From: Hemibagrus wyckioides
Taxonomy: Eukaryota > Chordata > Actinopteri > Siluriformes > Bagridae
Direction: 5' to 3'
Assembly: GCF_019097595.1 (NCBI RefSeq)
Contig: NC_080711.1
Coordinates: 7,899,428 to 7,963,427, forward strand
DNA length: 64,000 nucleotides
A model generated the notes under the pieces. That model was not told the origin of the DNA. It saw only the letters and a list, made by a program, of their open reading frames with translations, and did no database searches. Positions 1 to 12,227 of this stretch are shown here, one piece after another (within the stretch, counting starts at the first letter, position 1; every line of letters begins with the position of its first letter). The translations under genes were made by a program, and so were the position numbers.

Positions 1-143
1 TAACTGTAATTGTATTGCATCAGTATTCAATTATCTAGTCATTATCATCATTTGAAGTTGGATCCTAGCCTGTAACTATGTGGAGATCTTCCATCTCACA
101 CAGAGAAAGGGAGACTAGAGGATCTGGATATTCACCTTGAAAC

Positions 144-239
144 TAGATTAGATTAGATTAGATTAGATTAGATTAAATTAGATTAGATTAGATTAGATTA
201 GATTAGATTAGATTAGATTAGATTAGATTAGATTAGATT
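144..239. repeat. (GATTA)n pentanucleotide microsatellite
   Basis: About 19 near-perfect GATTA units with one interruption (AAATTA near 174). It directly abuts a LINE-tail-like sequence beginning at 240, the usual arrangement where a short tandem array ends or seeds a retroelement 3' tail. Confidence 0.95.
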
Positions 240-427
240 CAACATTATTGTCACTGCACATGTGGGTACAAGGCAGTGAAATACAGTTAGCATCTAACCA
301 GAAGTGCATTTTCGCAGTGCAAATAGTTAGCATATATAATAAGTATATAACAATAAATAATTTGCATATATAAACAATATACAAAAATATATAAATAATT
401 TGCATATACTGTATAACAGTATATAAA
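240..427 (-). repeat. LINE/SINE 3'-tail-like repeat (TTATTGTCA type), reverse orientation
   Basis: Begins ATTATTGTCACTGCACATG and continues with GTACAAGGCAGTGAAATACAG and TTAGCATC. The same order of motifs recurs at 40788-40860, also next to a short tandem repeat. Read on the minus strand it ends in a TGACAATAA-like terminus, as retroelement tails do. The class is inferred; no coding part is present. The rest to 427 is AT-rich with repeated TATATAAACAGTATAC words. Confidence 0.5.
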
Positions 428-640
428 CAGTATACAGTGGGAGGTAAATGCAATGAGTGCAAATGAGCAAATGATTATAGTGGTGCAATAAAGAAGGTAT
501 TGTATACCATGATAATAATTAAATATGTAAACAGTATACAGAGGAGTTATGTACAATGAGTGCAATGATTTAGATGTATGCAATGAGGAAGATATTGTAT
601 ACTAAGATAAATAAACTGTACACATATGTAAACTGTACAT
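428..640. repeat. Degenerate two-copy tandem repeat (about 105 bp unit)
   Basis: Unit 1 (428-532) and unit 2 (533-640) both open with GTATACAG, then carry an AATGAGTGCAA word, then AAG(G/A)TATTGTATAC followed by a GATAA word. The order and spacing are similar, so this looks like an old tandem duplication inside the AT-rich tail sequence. Confidence 0.5.
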
Positions 641-786
641 ATCTGAAAGACTGAGACTACTATTTGAAACTCTTTTAACAAATTGACACGTCAGTCCACA
701 GGGAATATGGCATCTAGTATTACTTCAGCAATGATTCTTTAATTAATTCCCTTTTCCTATTTAAATAAGACACTCACACTGAGACA

Positions 787-920
787 TACACACACACACA
801 CACTTAAAGTCCCTCCACCTGGGTCTCATCTGTCGGATCACACAAGCAGCCATAGCTATTTCCGTCCTTATCTACTCACGGCAGGGACACGGGCATCTAC
901 AATGGTGTGTGTAACTGCAC

Positions 921-957
<37 letters not shown>
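787..957. repeat. Two (CA)n microsatellites
   Basis: Short (CA) run at 787-802 and a longer (CA) run at 925-957, separated by about 120 bp of unremarkable sequence. Confidence 0.95.
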
Positions 958-959
<2 letters not shown>

Positions 960-1877
960 CAATAACTCCTCTGGCTGTTTGGCTTCTGATGCAATCAAAA
1001 GGTCAGGAGATAGGTCTGTCTTTCTGCTTGTCGCTAAGTGATGTACCAGCTAAACGTGTGTGAGAGTGAGACGCTTTTGTGTGCTACAGATTTACTAATG
1101 TACTGTAAGATATAAGGAAAGAAAATGCAGTATACGACACATATATGAGACCTTTTTTATAAAAATTATAATGTAAAACTGATACAGATGGAAGCTATTT
1201 CAAAGCATGAAAAACCCTTAAGTAAGTAAGTGACCTAAATTATATTTTTTCAACCATAAAACAAAATCCAAAATGAAAAATGGCAGTTTATGAGCTTGAA
1301 TTGAGTTGATTTTAATAAAAAATAAAAACAAAAATTAAAAATATATAAATTACATTAAATGAAAAAATGATATTAGAAATGATCAAAAATATTTTTTACA
1401 TTTTTATTTTATTTTTACAGAGATTAACATGGTTTGTAATGACAATTATTACTTTAAATTCTGTTTATAAAAAAATGCTACATTTTTGGAAATATTAAGC
1501 TAATCATTTAGTTTCTGGCATTTCTGTGCTACGGAATCAATTTCTGCTGCTCCAGATAATTCCACAAAAAATTCTATTTATTCCCAAGACTCACTCTTGC
1601 TTCAGTGGATAATCTCACTGTAGATGAACTGTGAAGAACTGTTCATTTCTTTAACACTGTATTGTTCCAGTGGCACCTGTCATGTGATTGACAAGCACAA
1701 ACACAGTAATAAGAAATCCTGGATATTTTAAAACTCATTTTCCACGTGAATGTCTATAAAAATCGAAAAGAAAGAGATGCTGTGGTATTCAAGAAGTGGG
1801 AAAAAATGTGTTTCAAATATAAGGTGTAATTAACTAGACAAGTGCCACATAAATGTTTTTTTTTAAAGCACATTATT
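958..1877. other. Unique AT-rich intronic sequence, nothing recognised
   Basis: I see no exon, RNA gene or repeat family here. The block 1300-1500 is extremely A/T-rich. It would lie in the intron downstream of the 2577-2696 receptor exon (minus strand). Confidence 0.5.
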
Positions 1878-2125
1878 CGTCATTTAAACTCCTATTGGTG
1901 AAGACACGTATGTAGTTACTTCCTATGATAGCTATACTCATGTTTGTCGCACGTGAATGAAAGACGGCTGTGGCTTAATGCGTGTTGTGATCACGTCACA
2001 CGGACGCATTTTGGCTCAAATTGTCAGGAAATCTGCTGCATAACTGCAAGCTGCTTCAAATATCGCACATGGAGTTTGCTTGATCTTGCATTAATTTCTG
2101 CTATCAGAAAATCCGGAAAATCTGG
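1878..2125 (+). repeat. Unclassified interspersed repeat A, right-hand module
   Basis: Shares a long colinear match with 13126-13345: AAACTCCTA..GGTGAAGACAC, then CTATGATAGCT.TACTCATGTTTG, then a GAT.AC.TCACA.G segment and a TTAATTTCTG-type word. Two copies about 11 kb apart on the same strand, with scattered substitutions, indicate an aged dispersed element. I cannot assign it to a class; no transposase or RT is readable. A short open frame across it (1944-2159) is not supported as a gene. Confidence 0.7.
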
Positions 2126-2576
2126 AGGAAATATTCTGACGAAATATTTATCTATTTGACTCATTTGCTACCTTCAATTAGAATTTTTTTAAAAATACAT
2201 TTAAAATACAAATAATTATTTATTTATTTGTTTGATTATTTTTTTATTTTATTTAATTATTTAAGTTTTGTTTAATGAGCAATAAAACAAACAAACAAAA
2301 AGTATTCTTAGACCCTGACCCTATTTCCTACCTTATTCACACTTTTGAATTGATGGTAAGGTTCATTCTCACATTATAGTATAAAACATTTTAAGCATGT
2401 GTGATATTTGCCCTGTTGTTGTCATGGTTTAGTCTGTGAAAATATCATGAATGTCAGAATTAGTGAATCGGACACAACGTTGCCCAGGTTATCCAGTAGC
2501 ATGCAACTGATAACATTTAATAGACAGAATCCGAATCTATCATTCCCTTTGGTTCATTAATTGGTGCTGGACTCAC
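2126..2576. other. Intronic AT-rich stretch
   Basis: No recognisable feature. It includes A/T-only runs around 2180-2300. It lies immediately downstream (minus strand) of the receptor exon; the next coding exon, expected to encode the fifth and sixth ectodomain cysteines, was looked for here and in 1-2125 and not found. Confidence 0.5.
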
Positions 2577-2696
2577 TGGTGGTGTTGTAGCGGACACCCA
2601 AGAAGGTCTCAGGACACGGCCGTGCTACTATCTCCCCCGCGCTGCTCCTGGGCCAACATGTCCCGATGCCATCTATAGATATATTACAGTATAAAC
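2577..2696 (-). CDS. crhr1: Internal coding exon of a CRF receptor (class B GPCR), hormone-binding domain
   Basis: This exon encodes part of the extracellular hormone-binding domain of a corticotropin-releasing hormone receptor. That family of Gs-coupled plasma-membrane receptors binds CRH/urocortins and drives the pituitary stress axis. The reading is [10 protein letters not shown], then [18 protein letters not shown] and [11 protein letters not shown]. It shows three of the six conserved ectodomain cysteines (YCN, GTCWP, RPCP), the family hallmark GTCWPRS, and two glycosylation sequons (NIS, NTT). Splice sites are canonical on the minus strand: a CT-rich tract then ..CAAACAG before the exon and ACCA|GTGAGT after it. 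The exon is 120 bp and phase 1 at both ends, so skipping it would keep frame but remove three cysteines. VRYNTT and VARPCP favour receptor type 1 over type 2 (usually VKYNTT, VERPCP). A long frame extending upstream through the CT repeat is intron, not coding. Receptor family is near certain; subtype is probable. Confidence 0.95.
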
Positions 2697-2722
2697 CTGT
2701 TTGAGAGAGAGAGAGAGAGACC
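2697..2722 (-). promoter_or_regulatory. Splice acceptor whose polypyrimidine tract is a (CT)n microsatellite
   Basis: On the plus strand 2703-2720 is (GA)n. On the coding strand it is (CT)n ending TCAAACAG directly before the exon. A normal acceptor needs a pyrimidine tract at this spot, and here a length-variable microsatellite supplies it. Confidence 0.85.
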
Positions 2723-3264
2723 AAGAGAGACAGACAGAGCAAGTCAGTGATTTATATTGTAGCCTAAACATTATTTATGAATGCTCCTGCCTATGGGGAA
2801 TTTTTCCCATCTTTTTCCTGCAAGAGTGTCATTTTCACAAGCGTGTAATTTAGTTCATCTTGGCTGAAGTGTATTCTCTCTGCAATGCAAATGCAAATCA
2901 TTACAAGCCATTACAAGTCATGGCCAATATACAAATAGCTTTCATAGAAATATTCCACCTACAATTTCCTTCTGTTTATTTTTTCACTGACAGTGATGCC
3001 CCTTTCATTTACCTCCTTTTCTGAGAGCTTTGAAGTTTTATTTAATCTACAGTGATCTTGTCCTTGGAGTCCATGCCACCCTTTGAGCTTCAGTATTTCC
3101 TTTCACTTTGCCCAGCATCTGCTATACACAGCAGCGTGTGAAATACCTTTGAGCTCAGAGCTGCGTCTTATATAACAATGTTTCATGTGCAGGCTCAGTG
3201 GGTTGAGTTTCATGATGGGTTTTTAATCGTTTGCTGGTACATCTAATATGATTCCAGGCAGAAT
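2723..3264. other. Start of the 19.3-kb intron, unique sequence
   Basis: Between the exon at 2577-2696 and the SINE at 3265. No exon, RNA gene or repeat family recognised. Confidence 0.5.
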
Positions 3265-3455
3265 CTCAGCACTGTTGGACTACTGATCAGGAGGTTGTGA
3301 GTTCAAATCCCAGGTCCACCAAGCTGCCACTGCTGGCTGCCTGAGCAAGGCCTTTAACCCTCAGTTGCTCAGTTCTATAAAATGAGATAAATTGTAAGTT
3401 ACTCTGGATAAGGATGTCTGACAAATGCCTGTAATGTAATGTAAATGCATGTTAT
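3265..3455 (+). mobile_element. tRNA-derived SINE (family B) with L2-like tail
   Basis: Contains a pol III B-box-like GAGTTCAAATCCC (about 3298-3310) and a body with CAAGCTGCCACTGCTGG and GAGCAAGGCCTTTAACCC. The 3' end TACTCTGGATAAGGATGTCTG is followed by short GTAATGTAAATG repeats. That tail is the well-known teleost L2-type LINE end. Sister copies are at 39910-40088 (+) and 48515-48672 (-). Confidence 0.85.
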
Positions 3456-3499
3456 AGGGTATCTCAGTCCAGGGGAAGGCATGCATTAGGATGTAGAGA

Positions 3500-3726
3500 G
3501 TTTAGTAGCCTTTATTTGTCACAGATACATTACTGCACAGTGAAATTCTTTCTTCACATATCCCATCCTTAGAGGGTTGGGGTCAGAGCATAGGGTCAGC
3601 CATGATGCAGTGCCCTTGGAGCAAGGGGGTTAGGGTCCTTGCTCAAGGGCCCAATGGTGGCAGCTTGGCAGCGCTGAGGCTTGAACCCTGATCTTCCCAT
3701 CAACAACCTTCCACCGCCCCACCACA
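3500..3726 (-). mobile_element. tRNA-derived SINE (family A), reverse, head eroded
   Basis: In reverse orientation: tail CTTTATTTGTCACAG and CACAGTGAAATTCTTTC, body GCTCAAGGGCCCAATGG and GGCAGCTTGGCAGCGCTG, B box as AGGCTTGAACC. The A-box end is degraded. Related copies are at 34686-34860 (+), 45702-45905 (-) and 61664-61845 (+). Lies in the large intron. Confidence 0.85.
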
Positions 3727-6516
3727 GAGAGTGTGAAGGATTTGGAATTGCAAGTCAAAGCTTCAACAAACTGCCTAGTACTAACTTTAGAATAGAAACA
3801 GCAGAAAGCTTTTATGAACTGTGTGTGTTGAATCACTATTTTGCAATATCAACTGCAGACAGACAGCAGCAACATGAATATGTAATTATATGGAAAATGT
3901 TGATCATTAATAATTGTCTCTCATGCATAAACAACCGCCCCTAGTTAATGAACAAATTTAAATATTTACATTCCTGGTGATAAATTTCTGTGCAGCACAA
4001 ATACCTAAATTAGTGTAAAAATAAACATTTTTATGCATCCAACACTGTATTACACCAGGGTAGGAAGTAAAAATCTGTAATAAAAAAGAATGGGGAAATT
4101 GATAACACAATAGATACACTACTTATTTGGTATACAGGATGCAAGATTGGCACACAATCTCACAAACATAAAAAAAATATAACGACTATATTAGCGATAA
4201 ATAACGACTTTTATAACGATATAAAAATGATGGTATGATCATATTGACTCTAAACTTAAACTAGCATCCAGAGTCTGCTTGTCATTGGAAGTGGAAATTA
4301 CACCCCGCTTGCAAGTAATACTAGAACATGTTTGGGCCTCTTAATTCTAGTAAAGGGAACGTGTAATGCTGCAACATACAGACATCCTGTATAATTGTGT
4401 GTGTTCCAGATTCATGGCTACAGTTTAAGAAAGAACCACATATGGCTGTCGCAAAATACCGTACGTTGTATTTTTAACACAAAAGAGGGGTTGCATTGGG
4501 AATGAGGTTAGGAGATTCCCGGGATTATTACCCTCTTCTAACATATTTTCAGACACAGGATATTCTCTTCATGAGTCTTGGACTAACCTATGTGTTAGCT
4601 TGCACTTTTTCCCAATGCTAGCTTTCATACGATAAAGGAGATATGGTGGGCGGGTGGCAATTGGCAGGTGACCAAACTGGGGAGAATTTACAAGAAAGGG
4701 TGAGAAAACAATATGCTACATCAGAGAGCAATGATTCCAGAGTCGAATGATTCCATTCCTTATGTTTATTAGTAGTCTTATTAGTTTATTAGTATGATAT
4801 TCCATGTGGTACGTTTGAGCTGTGTTAAGTTTGAGCGTTTAACTGTAATGCCTTTTCAACACTGAGCAACTTACAGGAAGATGTAAAGCTTACTGTTCTC
4901 TCTTTGCTGGTTGAAATTATGGCCCTATTATGATAAAGAACTTTGTGTATAGTCATGCAGGATATCTGTGATATTTGATTGTATATTACTATGTTTGTAG
5001 TTTTGTCCTCTGTTGTATTTTTATTTTTTATGTCTGCTTTGTATTTTTAGGTCATTCTTAAGCCATATTTATTGTTGTGACTTCTACTGAGGAACTCTTG
5101 TAGATTAGAGATTTAATCACAATGAGTTTTTATCCCAGTAAAATAAAAGTTACTACTATCATGCTATTGTTTGTATGTCTTATCATGCTTTTGAGGTAAA
5201 CTGTGTTATCTACTACATATTTACTATTTTTTTTATGGCTACAGGCTACTAGGTTGCCAGGTGTTTATATTTCTGATTATCTGCCTGATCAAATGTGTCA
5301 TAAATCCACCTGTGCTTTCTTGACATGGATCCAATGGTCGAATTCTCGATCGGACCTTTAATGGAGGTTCTTCACGGTGAATTATACATGTGAAATGCAA
5401 CCCAGTGCCATGTGATTACTCTACCCTGGCTGTGAATAAAGGTGATTTTGTGCCTGGAGAAGCTCTGTAGCCCGGTATTCTGTTTCCTATGTGGATGTTA
5501 TACACACAGTGTGAGACAGAAATGGACAGCAGAGAAGAAAAACCAGAAAAAACCATTTGATTAATCAGACACGTCGAAATGTAAGGGATTAATTGGCATT
5601 CTGCTTGGCTGCATGCTCTACCACACAGCTACAAAAAGATGTTAAACAGCATGTCAACTGACATTCTTGGTATGATTTTTATTTTCCCTTTCATTTAATT
5701 TCGAGCCCACTGCATTCCTGGGCTGTTAGTGGAATCAGTTGCTGCGGCAGAATGACATGGTTTGACCTGTATCCCTGTTCATCAGAGGGAAGATAAAAAA
5801 GCACAGCGTAACATATATATATATATATATACAGGGAGTTTGGAATAATTAAAGAGGCTCAGAGATCAGAGGAGAGTTCGTAGAGTATAAATCTGAACAA
5901 AGATGAAAAACCTCATACACCAACACTCGTTTAAAAACAATTTTCACTTCTAATCTGGGAGACCAGAAAACATACACAAGCCTGGTTTATATGCAGGTGA
6001 AGACAATTATGGTGTGTAACAACATAATGTTTATCATATTAGTTTATCGGGACGTTAGTGTGTGGGTGTGGCACACACATTGATGACCATTGGTGCAGAC
6101 AATAAATCAACCAAGAGCAAAATAATTTGAACATATTGGGATAAAAAGGTTAAGGTTGGAATTAATACAATAAAATGCTGCTGCAGTATCCAGTTAAATC
6201 AGTTTTCCACATTCCCTTTAACCTCCTAAGCTTTGGTTTGGCTTGCATTTCAGATTTCTTCTAGCTATTTGGAGGAACCAATAAATATAATAACCAGATA
6301 TTTTTGAACATGAAGCCACTTCTTTTGTGTACAACAGGTTCCAGTTACAAAGAATTAAGTATTATGGTGCACACAACCAAAAATGTGATGTCCAGGTATG
6401 TGGACGGCAGGTTGTAGGAGGTTAAAAAGCAAGTTTTCTGGCAGCTCATGCAATGCCATTTTTAAAACTGGACGAAATAACACATAACTACTGCAAATGT
6501 GTTTTCTACCTTTTTT
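3727..6516. other. Intronic sequence with little recognisable content
   Basis: Apart from a short (AT)n at 5812-5831 I find no repeat family, exon or RNA gene. Short open frames here have no recognisable product and no good flanking splice sites. Confidence 0.5.
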
Positions 6517-6550
6517 TTGTATTGTATTGTATTGTATTGCATTGTACTGT
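6517..6550. repeat. (TATTG)n pentanucleotide microsatellite
   Basis: Five to six TATTG units after a T run, decaying into TACTG variants. Confidence 0.9.
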
Positions 6551-7030
6551 ATTATCAAAAAGAGATTAAAACCAATTCATTACAGAAAGAGAATTCTAGC
6601 AAAACACAATTTTATCAATCCACTCTTGCATATTAGTTGCGTTCAAGCTGGCAAGTTCAAATTATACATTGCAGGCAGTATTCAGAGATAAGCGGGTGAG
6701 GATTTAATTACAAAATCACACGCATCGGTATTCAGACCTCAGAATTATCTCTGGAGGTATTTTTAAGGTGAGGCTCAGTTATTCAGTGACAGTAAATGTG
6801 TATTTGTTGTGCAGTGTTCACTCTAAGGTAATATCGGCTGTAAACAAAAATATTTAATTGAGTGTTTTGAATGTGAATCCACACAAAAAAATCATGTCTT
6901 TTTATCATTTGGACAATGATAAATATATAAATATGACATTATGACATAAATCATCAGATGAATCATTCGTGCTTTTGGCTGCAAATGTATTTTTTACGCT
7001 GTTAAATTTCAAGCTTTCTGAGTGACATTT
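6551..7030. other. Intronic sequence, nothing recognised
   Basis: No feature supported on either strand. Confidence 0.5.
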
Positions 7031-7032
7031 AA

Positions 7033-7111
<79 letters not shown>

Positions 7112-7124
7112 GAAGGAAGGAAGG
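7031..7124. repeat. (AAAG)n followed by (GGAA)n microsatellite
   Basis: About 20 AAAG units (7031-7110) passing into GGAA units (7111-7124): a homopurine strand about 94 bp long. Confidence 0.97.
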
Positions 7125-8970
7125 ACCTGAGAATGGTGTTACGGGAATGCTGAGTAATATTGCTATAATAATGCTTTAGTAATATTTAACCTGCTTCTTC
7201 AACATGACACCAAGGCTTTAGAAGAACCTGAGTATTAGTATTAAATAATGGGTTATTTAGTAAATGAGCAGCACAATAATGATTAGTTATGATTGCATAT
7301 TGATTAGATATTCTAGATAACTCTACCTGTGGCATTACTCGAGCTTGTAGTCTGGTTCCATAGCATTAACGTGCGAGCTGGAAAACAAACAAAAGAAGAA
7401 ATATCAAATCTCAAGTCATATCTTTTTTTTGTCATTTAAAAAGCAAGTTGTTTTAGAGCAATAATATCACAAAAAATATACACTGTACGAATGGGAACCA
7501 CTGTTATAGACTTTCAGGTGTCATGACCTGTTATAAGCTTGCCAAGCAGTGGACTTGCTGTGGAAACTTGTACTATACTCTATAAACACTGCACACTCTG
7601 TTGTTTATAAGAAAAAAATATATATTTCGGCCACGATTCTATTTGACATTTAACAAACCACAATGTAGGCCTCCAATATTTATATTAATATTTAAGTTCA
7701 TGTTATTCAAACTTGGTAACTGGTATCATGAATTATCATGTTGACCAAAGAACACCATACTTAAAAACTGCCCACAAACTGTTTTTTTTGTGGTCACAAT
7801 ATTGTCACGATTCAGACTCGGATCAAAAACATCAGACACAGGCACACAATTAGGAATAGGACAGAAATATTGTGGAAAGGCACAAAATCAGAGGTAGGTC
7901 AAAAATATTGGACCAAGAATTGCAAGGGCTAGACAAAAATAAATAAATAAAACCGTTGAAAAATCACAGACACAGTTAAACAGAGTTAGTAATGTCACGG
8001 ACCAAAGGAAAAGAGCATATACCTTGCCACAAAGCACTGAAACCAAGGCGCTTATAAGTTCCAAAAAACAAATATACATAACTGAACACCAGTGAACATA
8101 ATCAGAAGGCTGGTGGTTGCTGGGAAAGGGAGTCTTTGGCTTTATTCAGGAGTTACCACAATGCCACATTAAAGGCTCTGATAGTATTTGATAGAAAGAA
8201 TATGGACACGAGTCTAAGACATGATATTTAACAAAGAAATAAAATACCTTAGCAGCTCTGTAGAATAATGCATTTAAACTAATGTTATTAAGCAACCCAT
8301 GCATTTATAGAAAATAATAACCTTATCCATGTAATACATGTATACTCTTGACATGGTACCTAATAAAGTACTTGATAAATCCATAAAGTAAAGAATAAAG
8401 TCTATCAAAATTTTAGGAGCCAGCCGGTATTGTGTCTCATTCTGCTTGATGTTGTGACTGATTTCTAAATTTTAATGATTCTGGGGTTTTCTCTGTATTT
8501 CTGTTTATTTATATCTGCTGTCTGGGCTTGGCTACCCGTCTGCATATCGGCTGTTAACTCAGATAAAAGCATCAAGGAATTAATCATTCACCACACAAAG
8601 AAATGCTCTTAGCCTAGCGGAGATCAAGAAGGTTGAAATGACAGAGTAACACAGCTGCCAGATATCTAACAGCTTTTGAAATATATGAAATACAGTACAC
8701 TATGACTATAGCTGCTAACACTACTGGCTGATGGTGACTACTATTGGTTGATTCCCTGATTGTTTTGCTGATTTTGCGTTACATATAGATATATAAAAGA
8801 AATGTGAAACACATCAAATTAGGGAATATGTAATTCATGACAATCCATGTGAAAAAAACTTAAAACATTAACAAAGACTTGGCCCACTATAACTACATTT
8901 GACCTTAAAAAAGGTTTGAAATATTATTTTCCATGAGGACACCATTATAAGTTATGAAAAATGACAAAGT
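7125..8970. other. Intronic sequence, mostly unrecognised
   Basis: No exon or RNA gene. The part 7800-8160 has TGTCACG words and low-complexity AATAAATAAATAAA, and could be an eroded retroelement, but I cannot tie it to a family. Confidence 0.4.
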
Positions 8971-9066
8971 TATTATTATTATTATTATTATTATGCTGTG
9001 AGGGTTGAATTTCCCCACTGTGGGATCAATAAAGTGTTATCATCATCATCATCATCATCATCATCA
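8971..9066 (+). mobile_element. LINE 3' end (Rex1/CR1-like tail) between (ATT)n and (ATC)n
   Basis: (ATT)n at 8971-8994 is followed by GAATTTCCCCACTGTGGGAT and CAATAAAGTGTTATC, then an (ATC)n tail to 9066. The motif 'aatttcccc..tgggatcaataaagt' followed by a short tandem array is a typical 3' terminus of fish non-LTR elements. Only the last 40 or so bases of the element are present. The class assignment is from memory of such tails. Confidence 0.65.
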
Positions 9067-11379
9067 AATAAATTAATTTAAATAATATAAAGAGAATCTA
9101 TTCCTTACTTTATGAATGTATGTATCAAATACATAAATAGGTACCATGTCATCAGTAAACATGTATTATATGGATATGTGAAATGTACAATAAATCCATG
9201 AATTATTCAATTAAATGATCAGATCCTTAATGTGCTTAGACCATACCCAAAGTGGTGTGCACATTTTGTGTATTTGACAATTAAAAATCACCATAAAAAT
9301 CAGTGCTGTTACTTGCAGCCATTGTCAGCAAAGAAACTTGTTAATTGGTTAAATGCATGTTTTCTCAGCTCCAATGTTGAAAATGATTTATCGTCAATAA
9401 TAATGTTATATGAGAGTTTTAGGGCTCTAGATCCAATAATGGCAGGGAATAAGGAAAGGTAATTGTGTTAGTTAAAATGGTTAGCTTATATTAAGCTTTA
9501 AAGAAGGAAAAAGAAGAAAAAAGAAAAGTTCCAAGGTTCTAACCAGAGCTAGATATTTTCAGTGAATATTTTTACTGAAAGACTCTTCAGCACTGCAGAA
9601 TCTTCCTTACAAGAGGTACAACCTGGAATTTACACTTGAATATGCAACAAGGACCTGATTTCCAAGAATTCCATACAGTTCATCCATGCATGGTTTATTT
9701 TATTTATTTATTTATTAAATTAATTTTACTTTGTTAACAACATACAGTACAGGAGTCTGCTGAACCTCCCAACTTTCTAAGTTGGAATTCTGAGTTAATG
9801 GGGTGTTTCCTAATCGGAAATTGGAAATTCAGTTTTATTTTTAGTCAAATTTAGCATTAATGTCAGTTTTTACTTCCAGTTTCCAGTCATAATCTAAAAT
9901 GGAACAATAAAATATCTGTAATATTAACATGTTCAACAGGAAATGGTGACAAATAAATTTCCTGATGATTATGGGATGTTTTAACATGTCCTCCAGCTTA
10001 GAGACCACAATATAGTGCAAAAGGAGCTGAAAGTGTATGCAGGGATGTACAAGTTAAAGCCGGCCGGATAAAGCTCAGGGAATGTATGAGGCCACAGCAA
10101 GGCATTAAACTGAAAAAATGAGGCATTTGCATTATACTCGAGATAAAATACACAGCCTGAGTAACTGGTACTCAATGTCATTAATATATCCTGATTTCTT
10201 TCTGTTCCTTTCTTTTTTATTATTTGCATTGCATACACATTTTAGCTGCCGATTTATATGATTTTTAATTTACAGAACCAGTTTAATTCTAGGACGCCAA
10301 AAAAAAAGAATAATCAAAGTGATTTTTCACCATTTTTAATGTACAGTAGCTGGATGGGGAAAATGTGTAAATAAAAGTGAACTGAGTGCCTTGTCTAGGG
10401 TTCAAAACCTGAGTGTGGTCCAAGAAAGGAAAAATGACAGCAATGTTCCCAGTACTACCAGTTTGACACTACACCCATCCATGCTGAGAGCAAGAATGCC
10501 TAGATACCAGCTTTATGTAAGTAATACCTAGGATTTTCTATTGATATGTATAAACATATTTCAATATGAGGGAAAGGGGGTGCTGACTACTCATAAACTT
10601 GAGCTTTTATTTGTCACAAGTGATGAGTTGAGATGGATGCAAATGCAGTTCATCCCGTTTAGTAAGATAAAAAGGATAAGTTTTTCCTCAGCATCATGAC
10701 CTCTAACTTGCTCATTAGGGAAAAATATAAATGTAAATGTTAAACTTTCCTAACAATATCTATTGTTAAACCTATACATAATAAAATCCAATCAAATTGA
10801 AGTGAATAAAATACTACACAGTAGCAGCTGACGTCTCTGTGAGGAGTGTGTGGAATTTCTAAATCTGGACGTCTGCAAGCAGAAACCTTTCAACGCTTTA
10901 AAGCTTTCACACTTGGCCCCAAAACTTCAGTCTAATGCCAGGATCGATTCTAGACTTGCTTGCATCATTATCAGGGGTTTGTTTTTCACATGTTGTGAAA
11001 AACTTCACTGCACATTATTTGTGCACGAACTTTGAAAAACGCAAGATAATAGGTTAACCCTTTCGTGTTCTTATTATTTATTAAAGTAGTGTTTTAATCT
11101 CATCTGAATGCTGTAGATTTGAACTGATTCAGATTCCAAATACCTTCATACTGAAAATCTACAAAACTTCAAAACGCGATTCTGACTGTATATTCCATTT
11201 TATTATGTGGAGAAGAGAAACGATTTATAATACCACTTAGCAGTGTCATGAGGAAGAATATGGGTTGCTTTTTGAGTCTTCCCGATCCTCATGTCATCTC
11301 AAAGTTCGTCGCCTCCAAGGCCACCATACATTCCAAAACATGACTGAAAGAGCTCTGAAATTGTCTATTAAAGCATGGG

Positions 11380-11381
<2 letters not shown>
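9067..11381. other. Intronic sequence, nothing recognised
   Basis: No exon, RNA gene or repeat family supported over this 2.3 kb. Short frames at 9232-9462, 9981-10238 and 10850-11035 have no known motif and no matching splice context. Confidence 0.5.

Positions 11382-11443
<62 letters not shown>
11382..11443. repeat. (AT)n microsatellite
   Basis: About 31 uninterrupted AT units. Confidence 0.98.
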
Positions 11444-11447
<4 letters not shown>

Positions 11448-11845
11448 TGGTGTGACAGGTGCAATTTTGAATTTATTAAAGACAGAACCTGCAACCAGAG
11501 ACACACTATACAAGCTATCTAACAGGCAGAGGAATTTGTCACACATTTTAAGAGGTGGAGTGCAGACAGGGAAGATCTGACAGGATGATGACTTGCAAAA
11601 AAATAAAAATAAAAAATTGAGTTCACAACAGAAATGCTGTCTGCAATTTGTAAAAGCTCTGTGTACAAGGAGCTGGCTGAAATGAATAGATTTAAAGGAC
11701 TTTACAAAGGAGGTACATTTCGTATCATAGCTAGAGGCTGGTTGGTAAGTTTGCTGAAGGCTTGTTAACAGGGTGTAAGTTTGCTATAAAAATGCTGTAT
11801 TTGGTTAAAATTGTGAACCAAAATCTTCATTCACAGTCTTCATCA
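11444..11845. other. Intronic sequence, nothing recognised
   Basis: No feature seen between the (AT)n array and the TG-rich block. Confidence 0.5.
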
Positions 11846-12227
11846 ACATGAATCTTGGCCGAACAGTTAATCTGTGTGCATGTGAGTATTCTGAGTGTGT
11901 ATGCATGTGTGTGTCTTTGTATGTGCTGTATATGTGTGCATTTGTGTGCTGTGCTTTGGGTGTGAATGCATATATGTGTGTGTGGTGTATGCATTTGTAT
12001 GCATGGTTTTGTATGTGTGTATGGTGTATATGGTATGTGTGTGTTTGTTTCAGTGTGTATGTATTTGTGTGTGCTCTGTGTGTGTTTGTTTCAGTGTGTA
12101 TGAATGTATGTGTTTGTGTGTGCCTTTGTGTGCTGTGCTGGGTGTGTTTGAGTGTGTGGTGTGTGTGTGTATGCATGCGTGTGTGAGCTGTGCTGTTCTG
12201 TGTGCCATCAAACCCTCATCAGACCCT
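11846..12227. repeat. Degenerate (TG)n-rich block 1
   Basis: About 350 bp of TG/TATG/TGC variants. Open frames of Cys/Val on the plus strand and His/Thr on the minus strand are artefacts of this composition. It is followed directly by repeat A's left module, and the same arrangement recurs at 12770-12984. Confidence 0.9.

Noticed and set aside
1..2576. Next receptor exon (fifth and sixth ectodomain cysteines)
   Set aside because: Searched on the minus strand for an RECL..NGTW..NYSQC-like pattern and not found, so it must lie outside the window.
2557..2742. ATG-initiated frame giving [16 protein letters not shown] in front of the receptor exon
   Set aside because: The leader is translation of the (CT)n intron tract. 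The acceptor at 2697-2698 and the phase match to the exon at 21986 show that the coding part begins at 2696.
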